Shown here: positions 40,628-56,385 of the stretch, piece by piece
Position numbering within the stretch: the stretch's first letter is position 1
How the letters are laid out: every line of letters starts with the position of its first letter
Assembly: GCA_037074705.1 (NCBI GenBank)
Contig: JAYJMR010000065.1
Coordinates: 1-64,000, forward strand
Direction of reading: 5' to 3'
DNA from: Zhengitettix transpicula
Taxonomy: Eukaryota > Arthropoda > Insecta > Orthoptera > Tetrigidae
DNA length: 64,000 bases
Notes under the pieces: generated by a model
Database searches by the model: none
Told to the model about the DNA's origin: nothing
The model's input: the letters and a program-made list of their open reading frames with translations, nothing else
Translations under genes and position numbers: made by a program

Positions 40628-40810
40628 TCACAGAAGAGTGTATATATATATACATGTAAAGAAACTTTAGTAGAGAAGAAATTAAAATTATAAAATAATT
40701 CGATCCGCGGAATATTAATTTGTAAGTTTTTACTAATGTTCGCTTGCAACAGCTATGCTGCGTGCGTGCGGCGGCGAGGAAGACGTTCGTAGATTACAAC
40801 GGGCAGTCGT

Positions 40811-40851
<41 letters not shown>

Positions 40852-41034
40852 TCACAGAAGAGTGTATATATATATACATGTAAAGAAACTTTAGTAGAGA
40901 AGAAATTAAAATTATAAAATAATTCGATCCGCGGAATATTAATTTGTAAGTTTTTACTAATGTTCGCTTGCAACAGCTATGCTGCGTGCGTGCGGCGGCG
41001 AGGAAGACGTTCGTAGATTACAACGGGCAGTCGT

Positions 41035-41076
<42 letters not shown>

Positions 41077-41259
41077 TCACAGAAGAGTGTATATATATAT
41101 ACATGTAAAGAAACTTTAGTAGAGAAGAAATTAAAATTATAAAATAATTCGATCCGCGGAATATTAATTTGTAAGTTTTTACTAATGTTCGCTTGCAACA
41201 GCTATGCTGCGTGCGTGCGGCGGCGAGGAAGACGTTCGTAGATTACAACGGGCAGTCGT

Positions 41260-41301
<42 letters not shown>

Positions 41302-41484
41302 TCACAGAAGAGTGTATATATATATACATGTAAAGAAACTTTAGTAGAGAAGAAATTAAAATTATAAAATAATTCGATCCGCGGAATATTAATTTGTAAG
41401 TTTTTACTAATGTTCGCTTGCAACAGCTATGCTGCGTGCGTGCGGCGGCGAGGAAGACGTTCGTAGATTACAACGGGCAGTCGT

Positions 41485-41526
<42 letters not shown>

Positions 41527-41709
41527 TCACAGAAGAGTGTATATATATATACATGTAAAGAAACTTTAGTAGAGAAGAAATTAAAATTATAAAATAATTC
41601 GATCCGCGGAATATTAATTTGTAAGTTTTTACTAATGTTCGCTTGCAACAGCTATGCTGCGTGCGTGCGGCGGCGAGGAAGACGTTCGTAGATTACAACG
41701 GGCAGTCGT

Positions 41710-41752
<43 letters not shown>

Positions 41753-41935
41753 TCACAGAAGAGTGTATATATATATACATGTAAAGAAACTTTAGTAGAG
41801 AAGAAATTAAAATTATAAAATAATTCGATCCGCGGAATATTAATTTGTAAGTTTTTACTAATGTTCGCTTGCAACAGCTATGCTGCGTGCGTGCGGCGGC
41901 GAGGAAGACGTTCGTAGATTACAACGGGCAGTCGT

Positions 41936-41976
<41 letters not shown>

Positions 41977-42159
41977 TCACAGAAGAGTGTATATATATAT
42001 ACATGTAAAGAAACTTTAGTAGAGAAGAAATTAAAATTATAAAATAATTCGATCCGCGGAATATTAATTTGTAAGTTTTTACTAATGTTCGCTTGCAACA
42101 GCTATGCTGCGTGCGTGCGGCGGCGAGGAAGACGTTCGTAGATTACAACGGGCAGTCGT

Positions 42160-42201
<42 letters not shown>

Positions 42202-42384
42202 TCACAGAAGAGTGTATATATATATACATGTAAAGAAACTTTAGTAGAGAAGAAATTAAAATTATAAAATAATTCGATCCGCGGAATATTAATTTGTAAG
42301 TTTTTACTAATGTTCGCTTGCAACAGCTATGCTGCGTGCGTGCGGCGGCGAGGAAGACGTTCGTAGATTACAACGGGCAGTCGT

Positions 42385-42425
<41 letters not shown>

Positions 42426-42608
42426 TCACAGAAGAGTGTATATATATATACATGTAAAGAAACTTTAGTAGAGAAGAAATTAAAATTATAAAATAATTCG
42501 ATCCGCGGAATATTAATTTGTAAGTTTTTACTAATGTTCGCTTGCAACAGCTATGCTGCGTGCGTGCGGCGGCGAGGAAGACGTTCGTAGATTACAACGG
42601 GCAGTCGT

Positions 42609-42649
<41 letters not shown>

Positions 42650-42832
42650 TCACAGAAGAGTGTATATATATATACATGTAAAGAAACTTTAGTAGAGAAG
42701 AAATTAAAATTATAAAATAATTCGATCCGCGGAATATTAATTTGTAAGTTTTTACTAATGTTCGCTTGCAACAGCTATGCTGCGTGCGTGCGGCGGCGAG
42801 GAAGACGTTCGTAGATTACAACGGGCAGTCGT

Positions 42833-42870
<38 letters not shown>

Positions 42871-43040
42871 TCACAGAAGAGTGTATATATATATACATGT
42901 AAAGAAACTTTAGTAGAGAAGAAATTAAAATTATAAAATAATTCGATCCGCGGAATATTAATTTGTAAGTTTTTACTAATGTTCGCGCTGCGTGCGTGCG
43001 GCGGCGAGGAAGACGTTCGTAGATTACAACGGGCAGTCGT

Positions 43041-43079
<39 letters not shown>

Positions 43080-43262
43080 TCACAGAAGAGTGTATATATA
43101 TATACATGTAAAGAAACTTTAGTAGAGAAGAAATTAAAATTATAAAATAATTCGATCCGCGGAATATTAATTTGTAAGTTTTTACTAATGTTCGCTTGCA
43201 ACAGCTATGCTGCGTGCGTGCGGCGGCGAGGAAGACGTTCGTAGATTACAACGGGCAGTCGT

Positions 43263-43304
<42 letters not shown>

Positions 43305-43487
43305 TCACAGAAGAGTGTATATATATATACATGTAAAGAAACTTTAGTAGAGAAGAAATTAAAATTATAAAATAATTCGATCCGCGGAATATTAATTTGT
43401 AAGTTTTTACTAATGTTCGCTTGCAACAGCTATGCTGCGTGCGTGCGGCGGCGAGGAAGACGTTCGTAGATTACAACGGGCAGTCGT

Positions 43488-43530
<43 letters not shown>

Positions 43531-43713
43531 TCACAGAAGAGTGTATATATATATACATGTAAAGAAACTTTAGTAGAGAAGAAATTAAAATTATAAAATA
43601 ATTCGATCCGCGGAATATTAATTTGTAAGTTTTTACTAATGTTCGCTTGCAACAGCTATGCTGCGTGCGTGCGGCGGCGAGGAAGACGTTCGTAGATTAC
43701 AACGGGCAGTCGT

Positions 43714-43755
<42 letters not shown>

Positions 43756-43938
43756 TCACAGAAGAGTGTATATATATATACATGTAAAGAAACTTTAGTA
43801 GAGAAGAAATTAAAATTATAAAATAATTCGATCCGCGGAATATTAATTTGTAAGTTTTTACTAATGTTCGCTTGCAACAGCTATGCTGCGTGCGTGCGGC
43901 GGCGAGGAAGACGTTCGTAGATTACAACGGGCAGTCGT

Positions 43939-43981
<43 letters not shown>

Positions 43982-44164
43982 TCACAGAAGAGTGTATATA
44001 TATATACATGTAAAGAAACTTTAGTAGAGAAGAAATTAAAATTATAAAATAATTCGATCCGCGGAATATTAATTTGTAAGTTTTTACTAATGTTCGCTTG
44101 CAACAGCTATGCTGCGTGCGTGCGGCGGCGAGGAAGACGTTCGTAGATTACAACGGGCAGTCGT

Positions 44165-44207
<43 letters not shown>

Positions 44208-44390
44208 TCACAGAAGAGTGTATATATATATACATGTAAAGAAACTTTAGTAGAGAAGAAATTAAAATTATAAAATAATTCGATCCGCGGAATATTAATT
44301 TGTAAGTTTTTACTAATGTTCGCTTGCAACAGCTATGCTGCGTGCGTGCGGCGGCGAGGAAGACGTTCGTAGATTACAACGGGCAGTCGT

Positions 44391-44431
<41 letters not shown>

Positions 44432-44614
44432 TCACAGAAGAGTGTATATATATATACATGTAAAGAAACTTTAGTAGAGAAGAAATTAAAATTATAAAAT
44501 AATTCGATCCGCGGAATATTAATTTGTAAGTTTTTACTAATGTTCGCTTGCAACAGCTATGCTGCGTGCGTGCGGCGGCGAGGAAGACGTTCGTAGATTA
44601 CAACGGGCAGTCGT

Positions 44615-44654
<40 letters not shown>

Positions 44655-44837
44655 TCACAGAAGAGTGTATATATATATACATGTAAAGAAACTTTAGTAG
44701 AGAAGAAATTAAAATTATAAAATAATTCGATCCGCGGAATATTAATTTGTAAGTTTTTACTAATGTTCGCTTGCAACAGCTATGCTGCGTGCGTGCGGCG
44801 GCGAGGAAGACGTTCGTAGATTACAACGGGCAGTCGT

Positions 44838-44881
<44 letters not shown>

Positions 44882-45064
44882 TCACAGAAGAGTGTATATA
44901 TATATACATGTAAAGAAACTTTAGTAGAGAAGAAATTAAAATTATAAAATAATTCGATCCGCGGAATATTAATTTGTAAGTTTTTACTAATGTTCGCTTG
45001 CAACAGCTATGCTGCGTGCGTGCGGCGGCGAGGAAGACGTTCGTAGATTACAACGGGCAGTCGT

Positions 45065-45107
<43 letters not shown>

Positions 45108-45290
45108 TCACAGAAGAGTGTATATATATATACATGTAAAGAAACTTTAGTAGAGAAGAAATTAAAATTATAAAATAATTCGATCCGCGGAATATTAATT
45201 TGTAAGTTTTTACTAATGTTCGCTTGCAACAGCTATGCTGCGTGCGTGCGGCGGCGAGGAAGACGTTCGTAGATTACAACGGGCAGTCGT

Positions 45291-45334
<44 letters not shown>

Positions 45335-45517
45335 TCACAGAAGAGTGTATATATATATACATGTAAAGAAACTTTAGTAGAGAAGAAATTAAAATTATAA
45401 AATAATTCGATCCGCGGAATATTAATTTGTAAGTTTTTACTAATGTTCGCTTGCAACAGCTATGCTGCGTGCGTGCGGCGGCGAGGAAGACGTTCGTAGA
45501 TTACAACGGGCAGTCGT

Positions 45518-45562
<45 letters not shown>

Positions 45563-45745
45563 TCACAGAAGAGTGTATATATATATACATGTAAAGAAAC
45601 TTTAGTAGAGAAGAAATTAAAATTATAAAATAATTCGATCCGCGGAATATTAATTTGTAAGTTTTTACTAATGTTCGCTTGCAACAGCTATGCTGCGTGC
45701 GTACGGCGGCGAGGAAGACGTTCGTAGATTACAACGGGCAGTCGT

Positions 45746-45788
<43 letters not shown>

Positions 45789-45971
45789 TCACAGAAGAGT
45801 GTATATATATATACATGTAAAGAAACTTTAGTAGAGAAGAAATTAAAATTATAAAATAATTCGATCCGCGGAATATTAATTTGTAAGTTTTTACTAATGT
45901 TCGCTTGCAACAGCTATGCTGCGTGCGTGCGGCGGCGAGGAAGACGTTCGTAGATTACAACGGGCAGTCGT

Positions 45972-46007
<36 letters not shown>

Positions 46008-46190
46008 TCACAGAAGAGTGTATATATATATACATGTAAAGAAACTTTAGTAGAGAAGAAATTAAAATTATAAAATAATTCGATCCGCGGAATATTAATT
46101 TGTAAGTTTTTACTAATGTTCGCTTGCAACAGCTATGCTGCGTGCGTGCGGCGGCGAGGAAGACGTTCGTAGATTACAACGGGCAGTCGT

Positions 46191-46235
<45 letters not shown>

Positions 46236-46418
46236 TCACAGAAGAGTGTATATATATATACATGTAAAGAAACTATAGTAGAGAAGAAATTAAAATTATA
46301 AAATAATTCGATCCGCGGAATATTAATTTGTAAGTTTTTACTAATGTTCGCTTGCAACAGCTATGCTGCGTGCGTGCGGCGGCGAGGAAGACGTTCGTAG
46401 ATTACAACGGGCAGTCGT

Positions 46419-46459
<41 letters not shown>

Positions 46460-46636
46460 TCACAGAAGAGTGTATATATATATACATGTAAAGAAACTTT
46501 AGTAGAGAAGAAATTAAAATTATAAAATAATTCGATCCGCGGAATATTAATTTGTAAGTTTTTACTAATGTTCGCTTGCAACAGCTATGCTGCGTGCGTG
46601 CGGCGGCGAGGAAGACGTTCGTAGATTACAACGGGC

Positions 46637-46678
<42 letters not shown>

Positions 46679-46861
46679 TCACAGAAGAGTGTATATATAT
46701 ATACATGTAAAGAAACTTTAGTAGAGAAGAAATTAAAATTATAAAATAATTCGATCCGCGGAATATTAATTTGTAAGTTTTTACTAATGTTCGCTTGCAA
46801 CAGCTATGCTGCGTGCGTGCGGCGGCGAGGAAGACGTTCGTAGATTACAACGGGCAGTCGT

Positions 46862-46904
<43 letters not shown>

Positions 46905-47087
46905 TCACAGAAGAGTGTATATATATATACATGTAAAGAAACTTTAGTAGAGAAGAAATTAAAATTATAAAATAATTCGATCCGCGGAATATTAATTTGT
47001 AAGTTTTTACTAATGTTCGCTTGCAACAGCTATGCTGCGTGCGTGCGGCGGCGAGGAAGACGTTCGTAGATTACAACGGGCAGTCGT

Positions 47088-47134
<47 letters not shown>

Positions 47135-47317
47135 TCACAGAAGAGTGTATATATATATACATGTAAAGAAACTTTAGTAGAGAAGAAATTAAAATTATAA
47201 AATAATTCGATCCGCGGAATATTAATTTGTAAGTTTTTACTAATGTTCGCTTGCAACAGCTATGCTGCGTGCGTGCGGCGGCGAGGAAGACGTTCGTAGA
47301 TTACAACGGGCAGTCGT

Positions 47318-47361
<44 letters not shown>

Positions 47362-47544
47362 TCACAGAAGAGTGTATATATATATACATGTAAAGAAACT
47401 TTAGTAGAGAAGAAATTAAAATTATAAAATAATTCGATCCGCGGAATATTAATTTGTAAGTTTTTACTAATGTTCGCTTGCAACAGCTATGCTGCGTGCG
47501 TGCGGCGGCGAGGAAGACGTTCGTAGATTACAACGGGCAGTCGT

Positions 47545-47584
<40 letters not shown>

Positions 47585-47767
47585 TCACAGAAGAGTGTAT
47601 ATATATATACATGTAAAGAAACTTTAGTAGAGAAGAAATTAAAATTATAAAATAATTCGATCCGCGGAATATTAATTTGTAAGTTTTTACTAATGTTCGC
47701 TTGCAACAGCTATGCTGCGTGCGTGCGGCGGCGAGGAAGACGTTCGTAGATTACAACGGGCAGTCGT

Positions 47768-47813
<46 letters not shown>

Positions 47814-47996
47814 TCACAGAAGAGTGTATATATATATACATGTAAAGAAACTTTAGTAGAGAAGAAATTAAAATTATAAAATAATTCGATCCGCGGAATA
47901 TTAATTTGTAAGTTTTTACTAATGTTCGCTTGCAACAGCTATGCTGCGTGCGTGCGGCGGCGAGGAAGACGTTCGTAGATTACAACGGGCAGTCGT

Positions 47997-48041
<45 letters not shown>

Positions 48042-48224
48042 TCACAGAAGAGTGTATATATATATACATGTAAAGAAACTTTAGTAGAGAAGAAATTAAA
48101 ATTATAAAATAATTCGATCCGCGGAATATTAATTTGTAAGTTTTTACTAATGTTCGCTTGCAACAGCTATGCTGCGTGCGTACGGCGGCGAGGAAGACGT
48201 TCGTAGATTACAACGGGCAGTCGT

Positions 48225-48266
<42 letters not shown>

Positions 48267-48449
48267 TCACAGAAGAGTGTATATATATATACATGTAAAG
48301 AAACTTTAGTAGAGAAGAAATTAAAATTATAAAATAATTCGATCCGCGGAATATTAATTTGTAAGTTTTTACTAATGTTCGCTTGCAACAGCTATGCTGC
48401 GTGCGTGCGGCGGCGAGGAAGACGTTCGTAGATTACAACGGGCAGTCGT

Positions 48450-48486
<37 letters not shown>

Positions 48487-48669
48487 TCACAGAAGAGTGT
48501 ATATATATATACATGTAAAGAAACTTTAGTAGAGAAGAAATTAAAATTATAAAATAATTCGATCCGCGGAATATTAATTTGTAAGTTTTTACTAATGTTC
48601 GCTTGCAACAGCTATGCTGCGTGCGTGCGGCGGCGAGGAAGACGTTCGTAGATTACAACGGGCAGTCGT

Positions 48670-48709
<40 letters not shown>

Positions 48710-48892
48710 TCACAGAAGAGTGTATATATATATACATGTAAAGAAACTTTAGTAGAGAAGAAATTAAAATTATAAAATAATTCGATCCGCGGAATATTAA
48801 TTTGTAAGTTTTTACTAATGTTCGCTTGCAACAGCTATGCTGCGTGCGTGCGGCGGCGAGGAAGACGTTCGTAGATTACAACGGGCAGTCGT

Positions 48893-48936
<44 letters not shown>

Positions 48937-49119
48937 TCACAGAAGAGTGTATATATATATACATGTAAAGAAACTTTAGTAGAGAAGAAATTAAAATTAT
49001 AAAATAATTCGATCCGCGGAATATTAATTTGTAAGTTTTTACTAATGTTCGCTTGCAACAGCTATGCTGCGTGCGTGCGGCGGCGAGGAAGACGTTCGTA
49101 GATTACAACGGGCAGTCGT

Positions 49120-49160
<41 letters not shown>

Positions 49161-49343
49161 TCACAGAAGAGTGTATATATATATACATGTAAAGAAACTT
49201 TAGTAGAGAAGAAATTAAAATTATAAAATAATTCGATCCGCGGAATATTAATTTGTAAGTTTTTACTAATGTTCGCTTGCAACAGCTATGCTGCGTGCGT
49301 GCGGCGGCGAGGAAGACGTTCGTAGATTACAACGGGCAGTCGT

Positions 49344-49393
<50 letters not shown>

Positions 49394-49576
49394 TCACAGA
49401 AGAGTGTATATATATATACATGTAAAGAAACTTTAGTAGAGAAGAAATTAAAATTATAAAATAATTCGATCCGCGGAATATTAATTTGTAAGTTTTTACT
49501 AATGTTCGCTTGCAACAGCTATGCTGCGTGCGTACGGCGGCGAGGAAGACGTTCGTAGATTACAACGGGCAGTCGT

Positions 49577-49619
<43 letters not shown>

Positions 49620-49802
49620 TCACAGAAGAGTGTATATATATATACATGTAAAGAAACTTTAGTAGAGAAGAAATTAAAATTATAAAATAATTCGATCCGC
49701 GGAATATTAATTTGTAAGTTTTTACTAATGTTCGCTTGCAACAGCTATGCTGCGTGCGTGCGGCGGCGAGGAAGACGTTCGTAGATTACAACGGGCAGTC
49801 GT

Positions 49803-49840
<38 letters not shown>

Positions 49841-50023
49841 TCACAGAAGAGTGTATATATATATACATGTAAAGAAACTTTAGTAGAGAAGAAATTAAAA
49901 TTATAAAATAATTCGATCCGCGGAATATTAATTTGTAAGTTTTTACTAATGTTCGCTTGCAACAGCTATGCTGCGTGCGTGCGGCGGCGAGGAAGACGTT
50001 CGTAGATTACAACGGGCAGTCGT

Positions 50024-50068
<45 letters not shown>

Positions 50069-50251
50069 TCACAGAAGAGTGTATATATATATACATGTAA
50101 AGAAACTTTAGTAGAGAAAAAATTAAAATTATAAAATAATTCGATCCGCGGAATATTAATTTGTAAGTTTTTACTAATGTTCGCTTGCAACAGCTATGCT
50201 GCGTGCGTGCGGCGGCGAGGAAGACGTTCGTAGATTACAACGGGCAGTCGT

Positions 50252-50291
<40 letters not shown>

Positions 50292-50474
50292 TCACAGAAG
50301 AGTGTATATATATATACATGTAAAGAAACTTTAGTAGAGAAGAAATTAAAATTATAAAATAATTCGATCCGCGGAATATTAATTTGTAAGTTTTTACTAA
50401 TGTTCGCTTGCAACAGCTATGCTGCGTGCGTGCGGCGGCGAGGAAGACGTTCGTAGATTACAACGGGCAGTCGT

Positions 50475-50512
<38 letters not shown>

Positions 50513-50695
50513 TCACAGAAGAGTGTATATATATATACATGTAAAGAAACTTTAGTAGAGAAGAAATTAAAATTATAAAATAATTCTATCCGCGGAATAT
50601 TAATTTGTAAGTTTTTACTAATGTTCGCTTGCAACAGCTATGCTGCGTGCGTGCGGCGGCGAGGAAGACGTTCGTAGATTACAACGGGCAGTCGT

Positions 50696-50737
<42 letters not shown>

Positions 50738-50921
50738 TCACAGAAGAGTGTATATATATATACATGTAAAGAAACTTTAGTAGAGAAGAAATTAAAATTA
50801 TAAAATAATTCGATCCGCGGAATATTAATTTGTAAGTTTTTACTAATGTTCGCTTGCAACAGCTATGCTGCGTGCGTGCGGCGGCGAGGAAGACGTTCGT
50901 AGATTACAACGGGCAGTCGTG

Positions 50922-50953
<32 letters not shown>

Positions 50954-51136
50954 TCACAGAAGAGTGTATATATATATACATGTAAAGAAACTTTAGTAGA
51001 GAAGAAATTAAAATTATAAAATAATTCGATCCGCGGAATATTAATTTGTAAGTTTTTACTAATGTTCGCTTGCAACAGCTATGCTGCGTGCGTGCGGCGG
51101 CGAGGAAGACGTTCGTAGATTACAACGGGCAGTCGT

Positions 51137-51180
<44 letters not shown>

Positions 51181-51363
51181 TCACAGAAGAGTGTATATAT
51201 ATATACATGTAAAGAAACTTTAGTAGAGAAGAAATTAAAATTATAAAATAATTCGATCCGCGGAATATTAATTTGTAAGTTTTTACTAATGTTCGCTTGC
51301 AACAGCTATGCTGCGTGCGTGCGGCGGCGAGGAAGACGTTCGTAGATTACAACGGGCAGTCGT

Positions 51364-51410
<47 letters not shown>

Positions 51411-51593
51411 TCACAGAAGAGTGTATATATATATACATGTAAAGAAACTTTAGTAGAGAAGAAATTAAAATTATAAAATAATTCGATCCGCGGAATATTA
51501 ATTTGTAAGTTTTTACTAATGTTCGCTTGCAACAGCTATGCTGCGTGCGTACGGCGGCGAGGAAGACGTTCGTAGATTACAACGGGCAGTCGT

Positions 51594-51637
<44 letters not shown>

Positions 51638-51820
51638 TCACAGAAGAGTGTATATATATATACATGTAAAGAAACTTTAGTAGAGAAGAAATTAAAATTA
51701 TAAAATAATTCGATCCGCGGAATATTAATTTGTAAGTTTTTACTAATGTTCGCTTGCAACAGCTATGCTGCGTGCGTGCGGCGGCGAGGAAGACGTTCGT
51801 AGATTACAACGGGCAGTCGT

Positions 51821-51860
<40 letters not shown>

Positions 51861-52043
51861 TCACAGAAGAGTGTATATATATATACATGTAAAGAAACTT
51901 TAGTAGAGAAGAAATTAAAATTATAAAATAATTCGATCCGCGGAATATTAATTTGTAAGTTTTTACTAATGTTCGCTTGCAACAGCTATGCTGCGTGCGT
52001 GCGGCGGCGAGGAAGACGTTCGTAGATTACAACGGGCAGTCGT

Positions 52044-52086
<43 letters not shown>

Positions 52087-52269
52087 TCACAGAAGAGTGT
52101 ATATATATATACATGTAAAGAAACTTTAGTAGAGAAGAAATTAAAATTATAAAATAATTCGATCCGCGGAATATTAATTTGTAAGTTTTTACTAATGTTC
52201 GCTTGCAACAGCTATGCTGCGTGCGTGCGGCGGCGAGGAAGACGTTCGTAGATTACAACGGGCAGTCGT

Positions 52270-52312
<43 letters not shown>

Positions 52313-52495
52313 TCACAGAAGAGTGTATATATATATACATGTAAAGAAACTTTAGTAGAGAAGAAATTAAAATTATAAAATAATTCGATCCGCGGAATAT
52401 TAATTTGTAAGTTTTTACTAATGTTCGCTTGCAACAGCTATGCTGCGTGCGTGCGGCGGCGAGGAAGACGTTCGTAGATTACAACGGGCAGTCGT

Positions 52496-52527
<32 letters not shown>

Positions 52528-52710
52528 TCACAGAAGAGTGTATATATATATACATGTAAAGAAACTTTAGTAGAGAAGAAATTAAAATTATAAAATAATT
52601 CGATCCGCGGAATATTAATTTGTAAGTTTTTACTAATGTTCGCTTGCAACAGCTATGCTGCGTGCGTGCGGCGGCGAGGAAGACGTTCGTAGATTACAAC
52701 GGGCAGTCGT

Positions 52711-52752
<42 letters not shown>

Positions 52753-52935
52753 TCACAGAAGAGTGTATATATATATACATGTAAAGAAACTTTAGTAGAG
52801 AAGAAATTAAAATTATAAAATAATTCGATCCGCGGAATATTAATTTGTAAGTTTTTACTAATGTTCGCTTGCAACAGCTATGCTGCGTGCGTGCGGCGGC
52901 GAGGAAGACGTTCGTAGATTACAACGGGCAGTCGT

Positions 52936-52981
<46 letters not shown>

Positions 52982-53164
52982 TCACAGAAGAGTGTATATA
53001 TATATACATGTAAAGAAACTTTAGTAGAGAAGAAATTAAAATTATAAAATAATTCGATCCGCGGAATATTAATTTGTAAGTTTTTACTAATGTTCGCTTG
53101 CAACAGCTATGCTGCGTGCGTACGGCGGCGAGGAAGACGTTCGTAGATTACAACGGGCAGTCGT

Positions 53165-53208
<44 letters not shown>

Positions 53209-53391
53209 TCACAGAAGAGTGTATATATATATACATGTAAAGAAACTTTAGTAGAGAAGAAATTAAAATTATAAAATAATTCGATCCGCGGAATATTAAT
53301 TTGTAAGTTTTTACTAATGTTCGCTTGCAACAGCTATGCTGCGTGCGTGCGGCGGCGAGGAAGACGTTCGTAGATTACAACGGGCAGTCGT

Positions 53392-53431
<40 letters not shown>

Positions 53432-53614
53432 TCACAGAAGAGTGTATATATATATACATGTAAAGAAACTTTAGTAGAGAAGAAATTAAAATTATAAAAT
53501 AATTCGATCCGCGGAATATTAATTTGTAAGTTTTTACTAATGTTCGCTTGCAACAGCTATGCTGCGTGCGTGCGGCGGCGAGGAAGACGTTCGTAGATTA
53601 CAACGGGCAGTCGT

Positions 53615-53655
<41 letters not shown>

Positions 53656-53838
53656 TCACAGAAGAGTGTATATATATATACATGTAAAGAAACTTTAGTA
53701 GAGAAGAAATTAAAATTATAAAATAATTCGATCCGCGGAATATTAATTTGTAAGTTTTTACTAATGTTCGCTTGCAACAGCTATGCTGCGTGCGTGCGGC
53801 GGCGAGGAAGACGTTCGTAGATTACAACGGGCAGTCGT

Positions 53839-53886
<48 letters not shown>

Positions 53887-54069
53887 TCACAGAAGAGTGT
53901 ATATATATATACATGTAAAGAAACTTTAGTAGAGAAGAAATTAAAATTATAAAATAATTCGATCCGCGGAATATTAATTTGTAAGTTTTTACTAATGTTC
54001 GCTTGCAACAGCTATGCTGCGTGCGTGCGGCGGCGAGGAAGACGTTCGTAGATTACAACGGGCAGTCGT

Positions 54070-54108
<39 letters not shown>

Positions 54109-54291
54109 TCACAGAAGAGTGTATATATATATACATGTAAAGAAACTTTAGTAGAGAAGAAATTAAAATTATAAAATAATTCGATCCGCGGAATATTAAT
54201 TTGTAAGTTTTTACTAATGTTCGCTTGCAACAGCTATGCTGCGTGCGTGCGGCGGCGAGGAAGACGTTCGTAGATTACAACGGGCAGTCGT

Positions 54292-54333
<42 letters not shown>

Positions 54334-54516
54334 TCACAGAAGAGTGTATATATATATACATGTAAAGAAACTTTAGTAGAGAAGAAATTAAAATTATAAA
54401 ATAATTCGATCCGCGGAATATTAATTTGTAAGTTTTTACTAATGTTCGCTTGCAACAGCTATGCTGCGTGCGTGCGGCGGCGAGGAAGACGTTCGTAGAT
54501 TACAACGGGCAGTCGT

Positions 54517-54556
<40 letters not shown>

Positions 54557-54740
54557 TCACAGAAGAGTGTATATATATATACATGTAAAGAAACTTTAGT
54601 AGAGAAGAAATTAAAATTATAAAATAATTCGATCCGCGGAATATTAATTTGTAAGTTTTTACTAATGTTCGCTTGCAACAGCTATGCTGCGTGCGTGCGG
54701 CGGCGAGGAAGACGTTCGTAGATTACAACGGGCAGTCGTG
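35162..54740. repeat. Array of about 87 head-to-tail 225-bp T-rich monomers
   Basis: 19.6 kb of tandem monomers, each a T run (mostly 35-45) plus about 185 bp: aactcacagaagagtgtat, an alternating TA run, catgtaaagaaactttagtag, gatccgcggaatatt, gcttgcaacagctatgctgcg, a GC-rich gcggcggcgaggaagacg block, and acaacgggcagtcgtg. Monomers are almost identical outside the T run. Private variants include a 13-bp deletion near 42986, loss of cgtg near 46640, and point changes near 37707, 38703, 46274, 50119 and 50587. The poly-Lys open frames on the minus strand come from the T run and are not genes. Confidence 0.95.
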
Positions 54741-55342
54741 TTTTGCGATGGCCGCCCAAGAGGCGCTCTGCTAGGTGGAATAAACGTATATTGCATACAT
54801 TGTTTATAAATGTATATCGAAATCCAGACGTCGGTATTTTACGTCTAAATTATAATAAAACCGAGATAGATTTATGGGAAAGTGACAGAATTAAAAGAGG
54901 CTTTAACGGCAACGAACCCCTGTTTTCAATATAGCTACGCAGTTTCCGTCAACAACGAATATTAATTACACTTCCTTTGAGCCGAAAGAAATGAGCGGAA
55001 AAAGTACGATGTTTTGAATACATATGTATCAGATACATATTCGTAAAAGGCGCGTTATCCTATCGTACTTGCGTGCGTGCGTGCGGCGGCGACGACGACG
55101 TTCGCGAAATACAAAAGATATATAGGGAGCGTGGTCCAGCTGGTGGCCACGGACAACGGCTTCTCCCGGAAAATTACTTGTACTCGCTGGTGCCCGGTCC
55201 TGCCTGCGAGAAGATGATTGCCGAGAGAGGTGAATCCTGTACTGGATGCGAAATCGCAGTTATTTCAAAATTTACCTGCCTTCCAACTCAATATTTGATA
55301 CGTCAGAATGTTAAACTTCTTTCTTTGTTTGAATTTCAATAA

Positions 55343-55531
55343 GGTGGGCCGATCCCGGCGATACTGCAAAGCCGGGCCAACCCGTGACAGATGTGGAGCA
55401 AGCTCCTAACACTCCGTCATTTTCCAAAAATGAGTTTAATATTCTGGTGGTGCGATGCACCACGTATCAGATATTAAGCTGATAAGAACAGATACTACAC
55501 TTTGATCTTAGCCAAAAGGCCGAGAAGCGAT
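55343..55531 (-). ncRNA. U2: U2 small nuclear RNA gene, copy 13
   Basis: Intact 189-nt gene identical to copy 1, isolated between the two large monomer arrays. Promoter flank 55532-55596, 3' box 55318-55331. Confidence 0.98.
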
Positions 55532-56116
55532 AAAGATTCCTCGATCGGGACGGTCTTTTATTCCGGACACCATTGTAATCAACGGGGAGCATTGTTAAAT
55601 GTTTCTGCGGCAATACGTCGAAACACGCGGTCCCCGCGAAACGCCTGAAATCCTGATCGGAAAGTGAGGTCAACCGTCGAATGCTTAAATATCGCGGGAA
55701 AGGAAACAATTGGCTTCAAAGATAAAAATATTTGAAATGTATCAACAGTTTTATTGTTACAGTACGTCCCCACCTAGCGGCACTTACCTGCACTCGCTGC
55801 AGGGTGATACGTAAATGTAAGAGAAAAAAATTAAATTCCTCACGTAAACACACGAGTTCCGTCAAATTGAGCAAAAAAGAAATGACGTCGTCTAAGAAAC
55901 GAATAGACAGTCAGAGTTCGGTGCGAATTAAGTGGAATTGATAACGGTTACAATTTTTCACGTTGACGTTTCCATTGTTACGCGGTCTTTGTAAACAAAG
56001 TTAATATTTGTCTTTAAACAGTACGCGCTCACATGTACGCGACATTTAAAAATTTTCCCCATTTTTTAAATATATATTTATTTATTTAAATATATATAGA
56101 AGTAAAAAAAAATGGT

Positions 56117-56162
<46 letters not shown>

Positions 56163-56345
56163 TCACAGAAGAGTGTATATATATATACATGTAAAGAAAC
56201 TTTAGTAGAGAAGAAATTAAAATTATAAAATAATTCGATCCGCGGAATATTAATTTGTAAGTTTTTACTAATGTTCGCTTGCAACAGCTATGCTGCGTGC
56301 GTGCGGCGGCGAGGAAGACGTTCGTAGATTACAACGGGCAGTCCT

Positions 56346-56385
<40 letters not shown>

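Larger units (their letters stand above)
34585..55342. repeat. Hugely expanded U2 spacer, class B
   Basis: 20,758 bp. The ordinary left part (34585-35160) and right part (54741-55342) of a class B spacer are separated by the monomer array. At 35155-35175 the left part joins the array as gaagtaaaaaggcagtcgtg, missing the aatggtggat sequence seen in the other class B spacers. No gene seen. Confidence 0.88.

Noticed and set aside
35162..54740. Dozens of minus-strand frames starting MQANISKNLQ and running into poly-Lys
   Set aside because: They are created by reading the poly(T) run of the monomer as AAA codons. The frame changes with T-run length and there is no conserved C-terminus.
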